Assembly (NCBI GenBank): GCA_028821145.1 | Contig: JAPPHC010000014.1 | Coordinates: 1-64,000 of the forward strand | DNA: 64,000 bases | From: Gammaproteobacteria bacterium | GTDB taxonomy: Bacteria; Pseudomonadota; Gammaproteobacteria; Steroidobacterales; Foliamicaceae | Direction: 5' to 3' | Shown: positions 8,551 to 16,355 of the stretch, in pieces | Position numbering within the stretch: the stretch's first letter is position 1 | Layout of the letters: every line of letters starts with the position of its first letter | Translations under genes and position numbers: made by a program | The notes under the pieces: generated by a model | Databases searched by the model: none | What the model was told of the DNA's origin: nothing | What the model saw: the letters and a program-made list of their open reading frames with translations, nothing else

Positions 8551-9507
8551 TTAGGCCGAATACCCCCGGAACCAGCGGACAAACTCCGCGAGACCGTCCT
8601 CCAGATCAACGCTGGGCTCGAACCCGAAATCCCGCCGCATGGCCGACATGTCCGGCAACGTGGCCCGCATCTCGCCGGGTGGTTCCGGCGCGAACTCGAT
8701 TTCCGCTTCAACGTCCATTGTCCGGCCGAGGATGCGAATGAAATCCAGCAACTCCACGTCTTCGCCGGAACCCAGGTTGTAGAGCGCCGCCGGGGGCTTT
8801 CCGGCGGGCGCCCCGCCCTCGAGGATGGCCAGCGTTCCCCGCACCGCGTCGTCGATACAGGTGAAGGCGCGCCGTTGGCGGCCGTCACCGAAAACCCTTA
8901 CGCGCTTGCCCGCTGCGAGTCTCTCCGCAAACTTCATCGCCGCCATGTCCGGTCGTCCCCAGGGGCCGTAAACGGTGAAGTAGCGAATTCCGGTGCTGGC
9001 CAGCCCGTGTATGCGGGCGTAGGAATAAGCCAACAGCTCGCCCGCGCGCTTGGTGGCCGCATAGACGCTCCTGGGACGATCGGCGGCGTCTACCTCGGAA
9101 AAAGGCGTCTTTTCCGTATCCCCATACACCGACGAGGACGAGGCGTAAAGCAGATGTTCCACATCGTGCCGCACACAGCACTCCAGCAACACGGTCAGCC
9201 CGGTAACGTTGCTCGATATGTATTGCTGCGGCGCTTCGATCGAATAGCGCACACCAGCCTGGGCGGCCAGGTGCACGACTTGCGTAAATTCATGCGCCTC
9301 GAACAGCGCATGCATACCGCCCTCGTCCGCCAGATCCAGCTTGTGAAACGAAAACCCCTCATGCTCCCGCAAGCGGGCAAGCCGGGCATGCTTTAACGCC
9401 GGATCGTAGTAGGCATTCAGGTTGTCCACGCCGACAACGTCGACGCCATTGGACAACAGCGTCCTGGCGACCGCGTGACCGATAAAACCGGCCGCTCCCG
9501 TAATCAG
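8551..9507 (-). CDS. UDP-glucuronate 4-epimerase-like NAD-dependent epimerase
   Basis: This is an extended short-chain dehydrogenase of about 318 residues. The Rossmann loop TGAAGFIGHAVA, the catalytic Ser region YASSSSVYG, the YxxxK motif (YAATKRAGE) and the TVYGPWGRPDMA segment are present. The last is characteristic of UDP-glucuronate 4-epimerases (LpsL/Cap1J group), which make UDP-galacturonate. No ATG, GTG or TTG precedes the Rossmann loop before an in-frame stop at about 9531-9529. The likely start is therefore CTG at 9507 (or ATC at 9522); a TTG at 9456 would delete the NAD-binding glycines. It follows the MFS gene by about 25 nt and converges on the GT39 gene. Confidence 0.85.
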   Translation of the reverse strand: MITGAAGFIGHAVARTLLSNGVDVVGVDNLNAYYDPALKHARLARLREHEGFSFHKLDLADEGGMHALFEAHEFTQVVHLAAQAGVRYSIEAPQQYISSNVTGLTVLLECCVRHDVEHLLYASSSSVYGDTEKTPFSEVDAADRPRSVYAATKRAGELLAYSYARIHGLASTGIRYFTVYGPWGRPDMAAMKFAERLAAGKRVRVFGDGRQRRAFTCIDDAVRGTLAILEGGAPAGKPPAALYNLGSGEDVELLDFIRILGRTMDVEAEIEFAPEPPGEMRATLPDMSAMRRDFGFEPSVDLEDGLAEFVRWFRGYSA

Positions 9508-9532
9508 AATCGGCGTATTGATGTCGGTTCAG

Positions 9533-10843
9533 CTACGTCGAGGCTCGGACTTCCCTCGCGGACATGCCCGGAGCGCGCACGAGCACCACCAACGCAGCGA
9601 GGACTACAAGGAAGTTGACGAAGCCCATCATCGCGAACGGCGCGCCCCTGCCGATCTTGTCGAACACGATCCCGCCCACGAAGCTCGTGCACAGGATCGA
9701 GAACGCGCCCACGAGCCCGAAAACGCCCACTACTGCGCCCCGCCGCTCCTTCGGCGCCTCCTGGCCGAGCAGGGCCCCGCCCGACACCAGCGCGGCGATC
9801 TCGCCGATGCCCACGGCAACGCTGGCCAGCAGGGCTGCGGTAACGAACGGGTCTTTGGCCAGGTACATCGCGAAATAAGCCACTCCGGCCACGCTGAAAC
9901 CGAAGACCACGGTAACCACCCGATTCAGGCGGTCGGCAATGAACCCCATGATGGGCGACCAGAGCACGCTGGTGCCGAACACCAACGCGAACATGATGCC
10001 CGCCCGCTGCATGCCTTCGGCGCTGGTCAGCCCCACGTCATTGCTGTGCTGCACAACCCAAAGCGGGAGGAATATGCCCACCGCCACGAGGTCGCCCCGG
10101 GAGGCGAAGGAGGTCATGAAGGCGAGGGCGATCCGGGGGTTTTTGGCGGCCTCGGAAAAGCCCTTGCCCACCTTGGTCCAAAGGGGCTCCTGCAGCTGAT
10201 TCTGCGCAACCCGTCCCGATCGCCACGACAACCGAATCATCAGCGCAACGAACAGCGCGAACCCGACCATCAGCCAGCAGGTGTAGATGCCCGCGTCGGC
10301 CGGGCTGATTCCCAGTTCGGTGAGGTAGCCGGGCAGATTGCCGATATTGCGGGACATTACCGCCATGCCGATGGCCGTCATGATGCTGCCGATTCCCAGA
10401 AGCAAACCGCGCGAACGGTTCGCCGGCAGGTCCTGCAGCGATGTGCCGTACATAACCGGGGCGATCGCGGCGCCGATGGCGAACACCGCCCGGTAGGCGA
10501 ATATCTGGAACTCGTTCTGCGCCAGCGGATAGATCAGGAGCCCCAGGGCCACGAAGCCCAGCCCGATGACCATGATCACGCGCCGGCCGAAGTTGTCCGA
10601 CGCCGCGCCCACGATGCCCATCAGCAGCAGGACCACGATCTCCTGCATGGCGGCCAGTTGCCCGGTCAATTGCCCCTGGTTCTCGGTGATGCCGAACACT
10701 TCCGTCAGGAGGTAGGGCTGAATGAAGCCGATGAACCCCAGAAGCGGTATGACCGTGAGCCCGGCGAACATGACGCCGCCCGCGTTCAGCCAGCTGTAGC
10801 CGACCGTCAGGGTCAGCGGACCGATTCGCCGGGGTTCGCTCAT
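9533..10843 (-). CDS. MFS transporter, first of a tandem pair
   Basis: This 436-residue 12-helix major facilitator has the intracellular loop-2 signature ASDNFGRRVIM (a GxxSDxxGRR variant) near residue 80 and a second copy, GFIADRLNRVV, in the C-half. It is clearly paralogous along its whole length to the next upstream gene, sharing GFSEA, NPRIAL, TSFASRGDLV, LLGQEAPK and a REVR-ST C-terminus. Substrate is unknown. Location next to a TauD-type dioxygenase suggests uptake or export of an organic acid or sulfonate-like compound, which is only inference. It ends with TAG just before the epimerase gene. Confidence 0.85.
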   Translation of the reverse strand: MSEPRRIGPLTLTVGYSWLNAGGVMFAGLTVIPLLGFIGFIQPYLLTEVFGITENQGQLTGQLAAMQEIVVLLLMGIVGAASDNFGRRVIMVIGLGFVALGLLIYPLAQNEFQIFAYRAVFAIGAAIAPVMYGTSLQDLPANRSRGLLLGIGSIMTAIGMAVMSRNIGNLPGYLTELGISPADAGIYTCWLMVGFALFVALMIRLSWRSGRVAQNQLQEPLWTKVGKGFSEAAKNPRIALAFMTSFASRGDLVAVGIFLPLWVVQHSNDVGLTSAEGMQRAGIMFALVFGTSVLWSPIMGFIADRLNRVVTVVFGFSVAGVAYFAMYLAKDPFVTAALLASVAVGIGEIAALVSGGALLGQEAPKERRGAVVGVFGLVGAFSILCTSFVGGIVFDKIGRGAPFAMMGFVNFLVVLAALVVLVRAPGMSAREVRAST

Positions 10844-10861
10844 TTCACTCGTGATGCGCGC

Positions 10862-12175
10862 TCAGGTCGAGGTGCGGACTTCCTTCGCCGACATCCCCGG
10901 TGCGCGAAGCAGCACGAACAGGGCAACCAGGGCTACGATGAAATTCACTGTGCCCATCATGACGAACGGCGCCACGCGGCTGATCTTGTCGAAGACGATG
11001 CCGCCAAAATAGTTTGTGCAAAGGATGGACACAGCCCCGATGAGACCGAACACGCCGACGACCGCGCCACGTCGCGCTTTTGGCGCCTCCTGGCCCAGCA
11101 GTGCGTTGCCGGTGATGATTACGGCAATCTCGCCTATGCCCACGAATACACACGCGACCAGCGCGATGTTCAGGTACGGATCCTCGACCAGCGCCATGCC
11201 CAGGTATGCGGCGCCGGCAACCGCAAACGCAATACATACCGCGAGAACGCGGTTGACGCGATCGACAAACCAGCCGATAAAGACAGCCACCAAGAGCCCG
11301 ACACCGTTAATCGCCGCAATCATGATGCCGGCCCTTACCGTGCCCTCGCCGGAAAGCAGACCTGCGTCCCAGCCGATCTGCTCCACCCAAAGCGGCAGGA
11401 AAGTGATTATCACTACAAGGTCGCCCCTGGAAGCGAACGAAGTCAGGTATGAGAGTGCGATTCGGGGATTCCGAACGGCTTCGGAGAAACCCAGCCCCAG
11501 GTTTCGCCAGACAGGCTCGCGAGGCTCGCTTGCTGCCACGCGGCCGGCACGCCAGGTCAGCCGAACCATCGTCGCGGCGACGGCAGCGAAAGCGACCATG
11601 CACCAGCAAGTGTAGATTCCAGCTTCCTCGGGAGTGAAGCCGCGCCCAACCAGATATAGGGGCAGTCTGCCAACCGTAAGAGCCATCAAGATGACGCCTC
11701 CTCCCGTGGCAATGCTGCCGAACCCGATGAACCGGCCGCGGGAACGGTTAGCCGGCGTGTCCTGCATCGAAGTTCCGTACATGATGGGAGCCATCGCGGC
11801 GCCGAGCGCGAATACAGCCCGGTATCCGTAAAGCTGCAGTTCATTCTCGGCAAGCGGGTAGACCAGAAGACCGAGGCCCACCAGGCAAAGCCCCGCTATC
11901 ATGATCACGCGCCGGCCGAAATTGTCGGACGCCGCCCCGGCTACCCCCATCAGCGCGATCACGATCACTTCCTGCAGCACACCCAGATTACCCGTCATCC
12001 GCCCGTGAAAAGCGGGGTCAATCTGAAATACCTCCCTGAGAAGAGTCGGCATGATCAGGCCCATGAAGGCCAGCAATGGAATGATCGAAAACCCGCCCAG
12101 CAGCACGCCGAACGCATTCAGCCGCGTGTAGCCTTCCGCGAGGACGATCGGACCGAATTTTTTAGGCACGCTCAT
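10862..12175 (-). CDS. MFS transporter, second of a tandem pair
   Basis: This 437-residue 12-helix major facilitator is the tandem paralogue of the neighbouring transporter, with the same ASDNFGRRVIM loop and TSFASRGDLV, LLGQEAPKARRGAVVGVFG and REVRTST end. I chose the ATG at 12175 (MSVPKKFGPIVLAEGY). It aligns with the paralogue's N-terminus and leaves a 25-nt gap to the dioxygenase stop; a longer reading from 12235 would run into that gene. The gap to the next MFS gene is 18 nt, so the two plus the dioxygenase are probably co-transcribed. Confidence 0.85.
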   Translation of the reverse strand: MSVPKKFGPIVLAEGYTRLNAFGVLLGGFSIIPLLAFMGLIMPTLLREVFQIDPAFHGRMTGNLGVLQEVIVIALMGVAGAASDNFGRRVIMIAGLCLVGLGLLVYPLAENELQLYGYRAVFALGAAMAPIMYGTSMQDTPANRSRGRFIGFGSIATGGGVILMALTVGRLPLYLVGRGFTPEEAGIYTCWCMVAFAAVAATMVRLTWRAGRVAASEPREPVWRNLGLGFSEAVRNPRIALSYLTSFASRGDLVVIITFLPLWVEQIGWDAGLLSGEGTVRAGIMIAAINGVGLLVAVFIGWFVDRVNRVLAVCIAFAVAGAAYLGMALVEDPYLNIALVACVFVGIGEIAVIITGNALLGQEAPKARRGAVVGVFGLIGAVSILCTNYFGGIVFDKISRVAPFVMMGTVNFIVALVALFVLLRAPGMSAKEVRTST

Positions 12176-12200
12176 GGGCGCGCGCGGGGGCTTGCCGGGC

Positions 12201-13469
12201 TCAACCGCCGCGCCGCTTCGCCTGCACGGCGTCAAGAATCGCGATGTTGGCCTCGGTAGTGCCCTGCTTCTGCGCCTCGGCGATCACGGCGCTGATGGCC
12301 GCGCCGCGGAACATGCGCGGAATCTTCTTCAGCCGCGCGGCCGCACCGGGCGTAAAGACCATGCCGTGCCTGTTCTCGTTCAGCTTGTTCAGGAACCTGG
12401 GATCGACCTCCACGGCATTTTCGTCTTCCGGTTGCGCCTCCCCATTGCCCGAGTCGGCCGCTGCGCCGTTCCCCTGCGCCGGCTCCTCGCCGTCGACGTG
12501 GTAGGTCAGTTCGGGCTTGTTGACGAAAAGGTCCTCCACGCGGATGAAGTCGGCATTCCGGTCGTAGTCCAGGCGCGGTTCCTCGTCGGGATTCAGCGAC
12601 GGGCGGCGGTCGTCGATGATCGGTATGCGGTGCAACAGCCGAAACGCCGGCGAGAAGTCGTTGATACCCCGGTGCTGCGTGCATCGGTTGTCCCAGATCG
12701 CCACCGAATTGTCGCGCCAGAAGAAACGGCACTCGTGCTCCGGCTGGTAGCTGTGCTCGAGCAGCATCTCCAGCAGCGCATCGCTCTCGTCCTTGTTCAG
12801 TTCCATGATGCGCGAAGTGGTCATCTGGCAGACGTACAGGCACTTGCGGCCCGTTTCGGGGTGCCTGCGAACCACCGGGTGCACGACAGGCGGGTTGCGC
12901 TTCATCATGTCTTCGTAGGCCTGGGCGCCCCCGCCCTCGAGAATGCCCTGGCCGAAGTTCTTCGACAGGGTCTGTTCCGCAGTCAGGCCCTCCAGGAACT
13001 TCTGCATGGGCCTGGACAGGCTTGAGTACGCCTTCTCCATGTCGCACCAGATGGTGTTTCCGCCGCCGGCCGGCATGGTCAGCCCGCGGAGAATGGACAT
13101 GCGCGACGGATAGTCGCGGAAGATGTCGTCCGTGTGGTAATTCACGTCGCCGCCGATGCTTTGATACTCGTCCATGCGCTGCAGGCGGATCATCGGGTAT
13201 CCCTCGACCTGCGGTATCGAACCCGGACCCTGCGGCATCCCGAACTTGCGGGCCAGCCTGAGATGCTCCCCGTCCGTCATCTCCTGGTCGCGGAAAAAGA
13301 TGACCTTGAATTCCAGCAGCGCCGCGTAGATGTCGTCGATGACGTCCCGGGCGAGGTCGTCGGCCAGGTTGATTCCGCTTATCGTCGCGCCCAGCGCGCC
13401 CGACAGCGGCTCGGCTTCAAGGTGCTTGAAACTGGGCAGTTCGCGCTGCGAAGTGAACAGGTATGACAT
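12201..13469 (-). CDS. TauD/TfdA-family Fe(II)/2-oxoglutarate dioxygenase with C-terminal PCP_red-like tail
   Basis: This 422-residue protein has a TauD-type double-stranded beta-helix in residues 1-300. The facial triad HxD is in VNYHTDDIFRDYPS, and the distal His/Arg are in WDNRCTQHRGIND and FRLLHRIPI. TauD enzymes hydroxylate sulfonates, phenoxy acids or related substrates using 2-oxoglutarate. An acidic, low-complexity linker (about 330-365) leads to a C-terminal helical tail, ARLKKIPRMFRGAAISAVIA through QGTTEANIAILDAV. The tail resembles the small PCP_red domain found at the end of protochlorophyllide reductase BchB and in unrelated proteins. Typical TauD proteins are about 280-300 residues, so the tail is an addition. 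It leads the operon with the two MFS genes. Confidence 0.82.
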   Translation of the reverse strand: MSYLFTSQRELPSFKHLEAEPLSGALGATISGINLADDLARDVIDDIYAALLEFKVIFFRDQEMTDGEHLRLARKFGMPQGPGSIPQVEGYPMIRLQRMDEYQSIGGDVNYHTDDIFRDYPSRMSILRGLTMPAGGGNTIWCDMEKAYSSLSRPMQKFLEGLTAEQTLSKNFGQGILEGGGAQAYEDMMKRNPPVVHPVVRRHPETGRKCLYVCQMTTSRIMELNKDESDALLEMLLEHSYQPEHECRFFWRDNSVAIWDNRCTQHRGINDFSPAFRLLHRIPIIDDRRPSLNPDEEPRLDYDRNADFIRVEDLFVNKPELTYHVDGEEPAQGNGAAADSGNGEAQPEDENAVEVDPRFLNKLNENRHGMVFTPGAAARLKKIPRMFRGAAISAVIAEAQKQGTTEANIAILDAVQAKRRGG

Positions 13470-13544
13470 AGGAATTCCCCCAATGCCCGCGCTGCCAGCA
13501 TACCCTAACCTGCTCGGAGAACGTGAGCGTGATATGGTCGCGCA

Positions 13545-14069
13545 ATGCCCCGGTCCGGCAAGAGGCGCCTGTTCTTCGGGCTATGGCCCGACGACGATCT
13601 TCGCACCCGCGTCGTCCGCGCCACCCGCGCCGAAGTGAGGGGAACGGGCGGCAAACCCACGCCGCCCGAAAATCTGCACATGACGCTGCATTTCCTCGGT
13701 CCGACTCCGGAAGAACTCATTCACCCACTGATCGAGCGGGTATCGGCGTTGCCGCTGGACCCGTTCGAGTTGGCGCTGGAGCAATACGGCTACTGGCAGC
13801 GTGCAAGAACCCTGTGGCTGGGCCCGAACGAAACCCCTCTCCCCCTGGCGGAACTGGCCCGCGACATCGGCCGGATCTCGCACGAACTGGGGCTGCCCCG
13901 AAACCGGCGCGCGTTCATCCCGCACATGACCCTGGCGCGCAAGGTCAACCGCCTTACTCCGAGGGAGCCGCCACGTCCCTTGCACTGGCCGGTAAACGAG
14001 TTTGTGCTGGTGGAGTCGGTGCTCGGCGGGCGCCACTCCCGCTACACGATCCTCGAACACTTCGACTGA
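13545..14069 (+). CDS. thpR: RNA 2',3'-cyclic phosphodiesterase (2H phosphoesterase)
   Basis: This 174-residue 2H phosphoesterase has the two HxT motifs of the fold, HMTLHFLG near residue 46 and HMTLARKV near residue 126. They form the catalytic pair that opens 2',3'-cyclic phosphates on RNA ends. The N-terminus RLFFGLWPDDDLR is typical of ThpR (formerly LigT). It stands alone between two divergent or convergent genes, and its stop lies 6 bp before the convergent DUF1838 stop. Confidence 0.9.
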   Translation: MPRSGKRRLFFGLWPDDDLRTRVVRATRAEVRGTGGKPTPPENLHMTLHFLGPTPEELIHPLIERVSALPLDPFELALEQYGYWQRARTLWLGPNETPLPLAELARDIGRISHELGLPRNRRAFIPHMTLARKVNRLTPREPPRPLHWPVNEFVLVESVLGGRHSRYTILEHFD

Positions 14070-14075
14070 CCCGGC

Positions 14076-14993
14076 CTAGTCTTTGAACGGACTCAGATCC
14101 ACGGCGAGCAGCTCCGGATTGTCCCGTTCGATCCGCGCGAAGTACTCGGCCGGCAACTGGTGCACCCCGTCGAGCTTCTTGCCGCTCCAGATCGCGAACA
14201 TATGCCCGGGGATTTCGCCCATTTGCAGCCAGCGGGGATAGGGAAAGACGTAGCCGCCGGCCGTTCCCATGGGCAGCCTCGTGATGGAGGGGTCCTCGAA
14301 CAGGGATCTGGCCGTCCAGTTGTGCGACGTCTCGATGAACGGCGTCACCCAGTTGTCCGGCGGAACCCGAATCTGCTCCGCCTTCACGATGTCGTCCTCA
14401 AGTCGGAAGACCGTACTGGTGGGCGTGTAGCCGTCGCCTTCCCGGTCCAGCGGATGCTTGCCTTCGGGCGAATACAGCATTCCCGGGTCTTCCGTGAGTA
14501 TGGTCGGCTCCACCCTGACCGTCTCGCCCGTCACGGGGTTGTGGACACGGTCGATGAACTCGCCCGTCACCGGATGGCGCGGATACGAGGTGTTGTGCCC
14601 GTGCACGCGGAAGACATGCGTGTCGATGCGCTTGTGGTGGGAGAACTCGATCCCCTCGTAGCGGACCACGGGCTCCACGCGGCGGCCCTCGGCGACGATG
14701 AACATCGTGAAGTGATACCAGAGCAGAACGTCCGCTTCGTCCGCCAGGTCCCGGTAGATGCGAAACTCGGCGGTCATCTTGTCCAGTGGATCTTCGAACG
14801 CGAAGAATTTCGATCGCACCCGCCCTTCCGCTGGCGGCATGTACGTGGTTTCCGGGTGCTCCTTCCCCCAAGCTGCGTGGAACGGCGCCAGCGCCGCGGC
14901 GGCCGCGCCGGCTGCCGGAGCGATAAGGGCGTCGCGTCGCGACACGCGCAGTGCTTCGCCGCCGCCAAAGGCCCTTTTCATGATGTCGAACAC
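14076..14993 (-). CDS. DUF1838 family protein with Tat-like signal
   Basis: This 305-residue protein has an N-terminal twin-arginine-type signal (VSRRDALIA followed by an Ala-rich hydrophobic stretch to about residue 40), so it is probably exported folded. The body matches DUF1838 by recollection: W-, Y- and P-rich segments such as LWYHFTMFIVAEGRRVEP, NPVTGE repeats, TSHNWTARSLFEDP and FPYPRWLQMGEIPGHMF. Function is unknown; these proteins often occur near aromatic or steroid catabolism genes. It is the last host gene before the island: its start codon is about 48 bp from the left attachment repeat. Confidence 0.78.
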   Translation of the reverse strand: MFDIMKRAFGGGEALRVSRRDALIAPAAGAAAAALAPFHAAWGKEHPETTYMPPAEGRVRSKFFAFEDPLDKMTAEFRIYRDLADEADVLLWYHFTMFIVAEGRRVEPVVRYEGIEFSHHKRIDTHVFRVHGHNTSYPRHPVTGEFIDRVHNPVTGETVRVEPTILTEDPGMLYSPEGKHPLDREGDGYTPTSTVFRLEDDIVKAEQIRVPPDNWVTPFIETSHNWTARSLFEDPSITRLPMGTAGGYVFPYPRWLQMGEIPGHMFAIWSGKKLDGVHQLPAEYFARIERDNPELLAVDLSPFKD

Positions 14994-15040
14994 ATCCCCT
15001 CCTCCGAGCGCTCCCGAACCTCGGAATCCACCGTCAAGTC

Positions 15041-15058
15041 GAGCGCCCCGACCAGGAT
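15041..15058. other. Left attachment site (att) direct repeat
   Basis: The 18-bp sequence gagcgccccgaccaggat matches exactly 52528-52545, the 3' end of the tRNA-Arg gene plus 2 flanking bases. This copy lies between the DUF1838 start and a distinctly AT-richer stretch. It marks the left end of the integrated island, created by site-specific recombination at the tRNA 3' end. Confidence 0.9.
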
Positions 15059-15127
15059 CACAACGTTGAGAACAAGTGTTTGTTCCTAAAGGATTTACCC
15101 TCTACAAATCTCACTCATTCCCACGAT

Positions 15128-15460
15128 TTATCCATCGTCGTCGAGGCTCGTTATTACTCCGATTCTACTCGGCAAAATACAAGTATCCTTGCCGGAGTCA
15201 AATGACCTCGAATGTACGCCTGCCACGATTCGGGGCGAAAACCCTTGACGCACAGGGGGCGGAAGTTCGACACCGTGATCCCGTCCGAAATGCCGCGCGA
15301 AAGCCTCGGAAGGTTGCGGGCGGCGCTCGGTCTTGACACGCTTCTCATGGATCAGGCCGCGGACCAGTTCTGACATCGACACGCCCATCTGGCGCGCCTC
15401 CCGCCTCAACCAGGACTTGTCTCCCGGATCGATGTCGCGAACGGTGATGCCGGTGCTCAT
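15128..15460 (-). CDS. Orphan FitA/RHH-type antitoxin-like protein
   Basis: This is a 110-residue protein. The N-terminal 50 residues (ITVRDIDPGDKSWLRREARQ, then MGVSMSELVRGLIHEKR) resemble the ribbon-helix-helix DNA-binding domain of FitA/VapB antitoxins, and the middle (EAFARHFGRDHGVELPPP) resembles their toxin-binding tail. The last 35 residues look like read-through beyond the usual end. No PIN-domain toxin follows: the sequence downstream is the island boundary. It is therefore probably a remnant of a toxin-antitoxin pair or a solitary regulator. Two short inverted repeats upstream could be its operators. Confidence 0.6.
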   Translation of the reverse strand: MSTGITVRDIDPGDKSWLRREARQMGVSMSELVRGLIHEKRVKTERRPQPSEAFARHFGRDHGVELPPPVRQGFSPRIVAGVHSRSFDSGKDTCILPSRIGVITSLDDDG

Positions 15461-15473
15461 TTGGCTGCCCGGA

Positions 15474-15522
15474 TTGGTTTACAAACCGGTAATGAGTGGT
15501 TTCGATAGCAAAGTATGCTATC
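15474..15522 (-). promoter_or_regulatory. Candidate operator region of the orphan antitoxin
   Basis: Two inverted repeats lie just upstream of the antitoxin-like start codon at 15460. One is GGTTT-ac-AAACC at 15476-15487; the other is GATAGCA-aagta-TGCTATC at 15504-15522 on the plus strand. RHH antitoxins usually bind such paired repeats to repress their own promoter. Binding here is inferred. Confidence 0.4.
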
Positions 15523-15629
15523 CCAATTGACCACAGACGTGTGGAGCACGTTGTAATACCGCACTGACTTGCTCCCCGCTGGACTCGGCCTGGACGTTAC
15601 GATCAATACGGATTTTGCGGAGACATGAC

Positions 15630-16004
15630 ATGAATCGAACTTTCTTGGGCCTTACTGTGCTGCTGCTGACGGCTTGCGGGACAACGGCGACGCGGATCAA
15701 CCTCGTCGACACCTGCGAGGGCAAGCCGGCGCGGTCGCAATGCTGGATGGAGCTCGACAGCCATCCCGGCTGCTACGTCTGGAACGCCTTCCTGCTGGAC
15801 GGAATGACAGCAAGCTGGGATGGTTCCTGCTCCGGTCAATTGGCGGAGGGTACGGGGACGCTTACATATTCCTGGGAAGACAAGGCGCAGGTTGGCAGGG
15901 GCAGTCTTGTTGGCGGCAGGTCGGACGGGCCTTGGATCCTGTACCATGCCGATGGCCGCGTGGAAGAAGTCACTTATGCAATTGGCAAGTTGAGCGATCG
16001 TTAG
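15630..16004 (+). CDS. Small lipoprotein with MORN-like C-terminus
   Basis: This 124-residue protein has a lipoprotein signal peptide (MNRTFLGLTVLLLTACGTT; lipobox LTAC with Cys16). The mature part holds four or more cysteines and Gly-rich stretches, GSCSGQLAEGTGTLTYSW and GSLVGGRSDGPWILYHADG. These look like two degenerate MORN-type repeats, which occur in surface lipoproteins. The start at 15630 is chosen because it opens directly on the signal sequence; an in-frame ATG at 15615 would add five polar residues. It is a solitary plus-strand gene near the island's left end. Function is unknown. Confidence 0.7.
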   Translation: MNRTFLGLTVLLLTACGTTATRINLVDTCEGKPARSQCWMELDSHPGCYVWNAFLLDGMTASWDGSCSGQLAEGTGTLTYSWEDKAQVGRGSLVGGRSDGPWILYHADGRVEEVTYAIGKLSDR

Positions 16005-16355
16005 GAGTCGCCCCTATCGTCAAGGCATCAGTTGCGCCGAGATCAATCATCTTCAGTTCGGAAACAGCTTTCGAGTCGGCGAGGCCCGGGGCTGGTCGTT
16101 AACGCAAACCTCGAAATCGAAGCGTGATCGGGCGAACATACCGCGCCCAATAATCGCTATAGTGGCCCGGCATCGCTATTCTGCTGCTGGCAGCGGGACG
16201 TTGTCGCGCCGTACGGGGGATCGGCGCGAAACTTGTTAGGACGGTCGAAGGCCGAAGGTGGGTAGGCTGAAATGAGTGCCCTCTGACTTCTCGCCAACAC
16301 CGCGCCGTCGGTGTCGTCGTGAGGGGGCTCATGTAATGGCGATCCGGTAGAGTCT
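16005..16355. other. Gene-free stretch
   Basis: I see no convincing coding sequence, RNA gene or repeat here. Short open frames on the minus strand have no family resemblance, no ribosome binding site and no signal. It separates the lipoprotein gene from the convergent DUF3644 stop. Confidence 0.5.
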
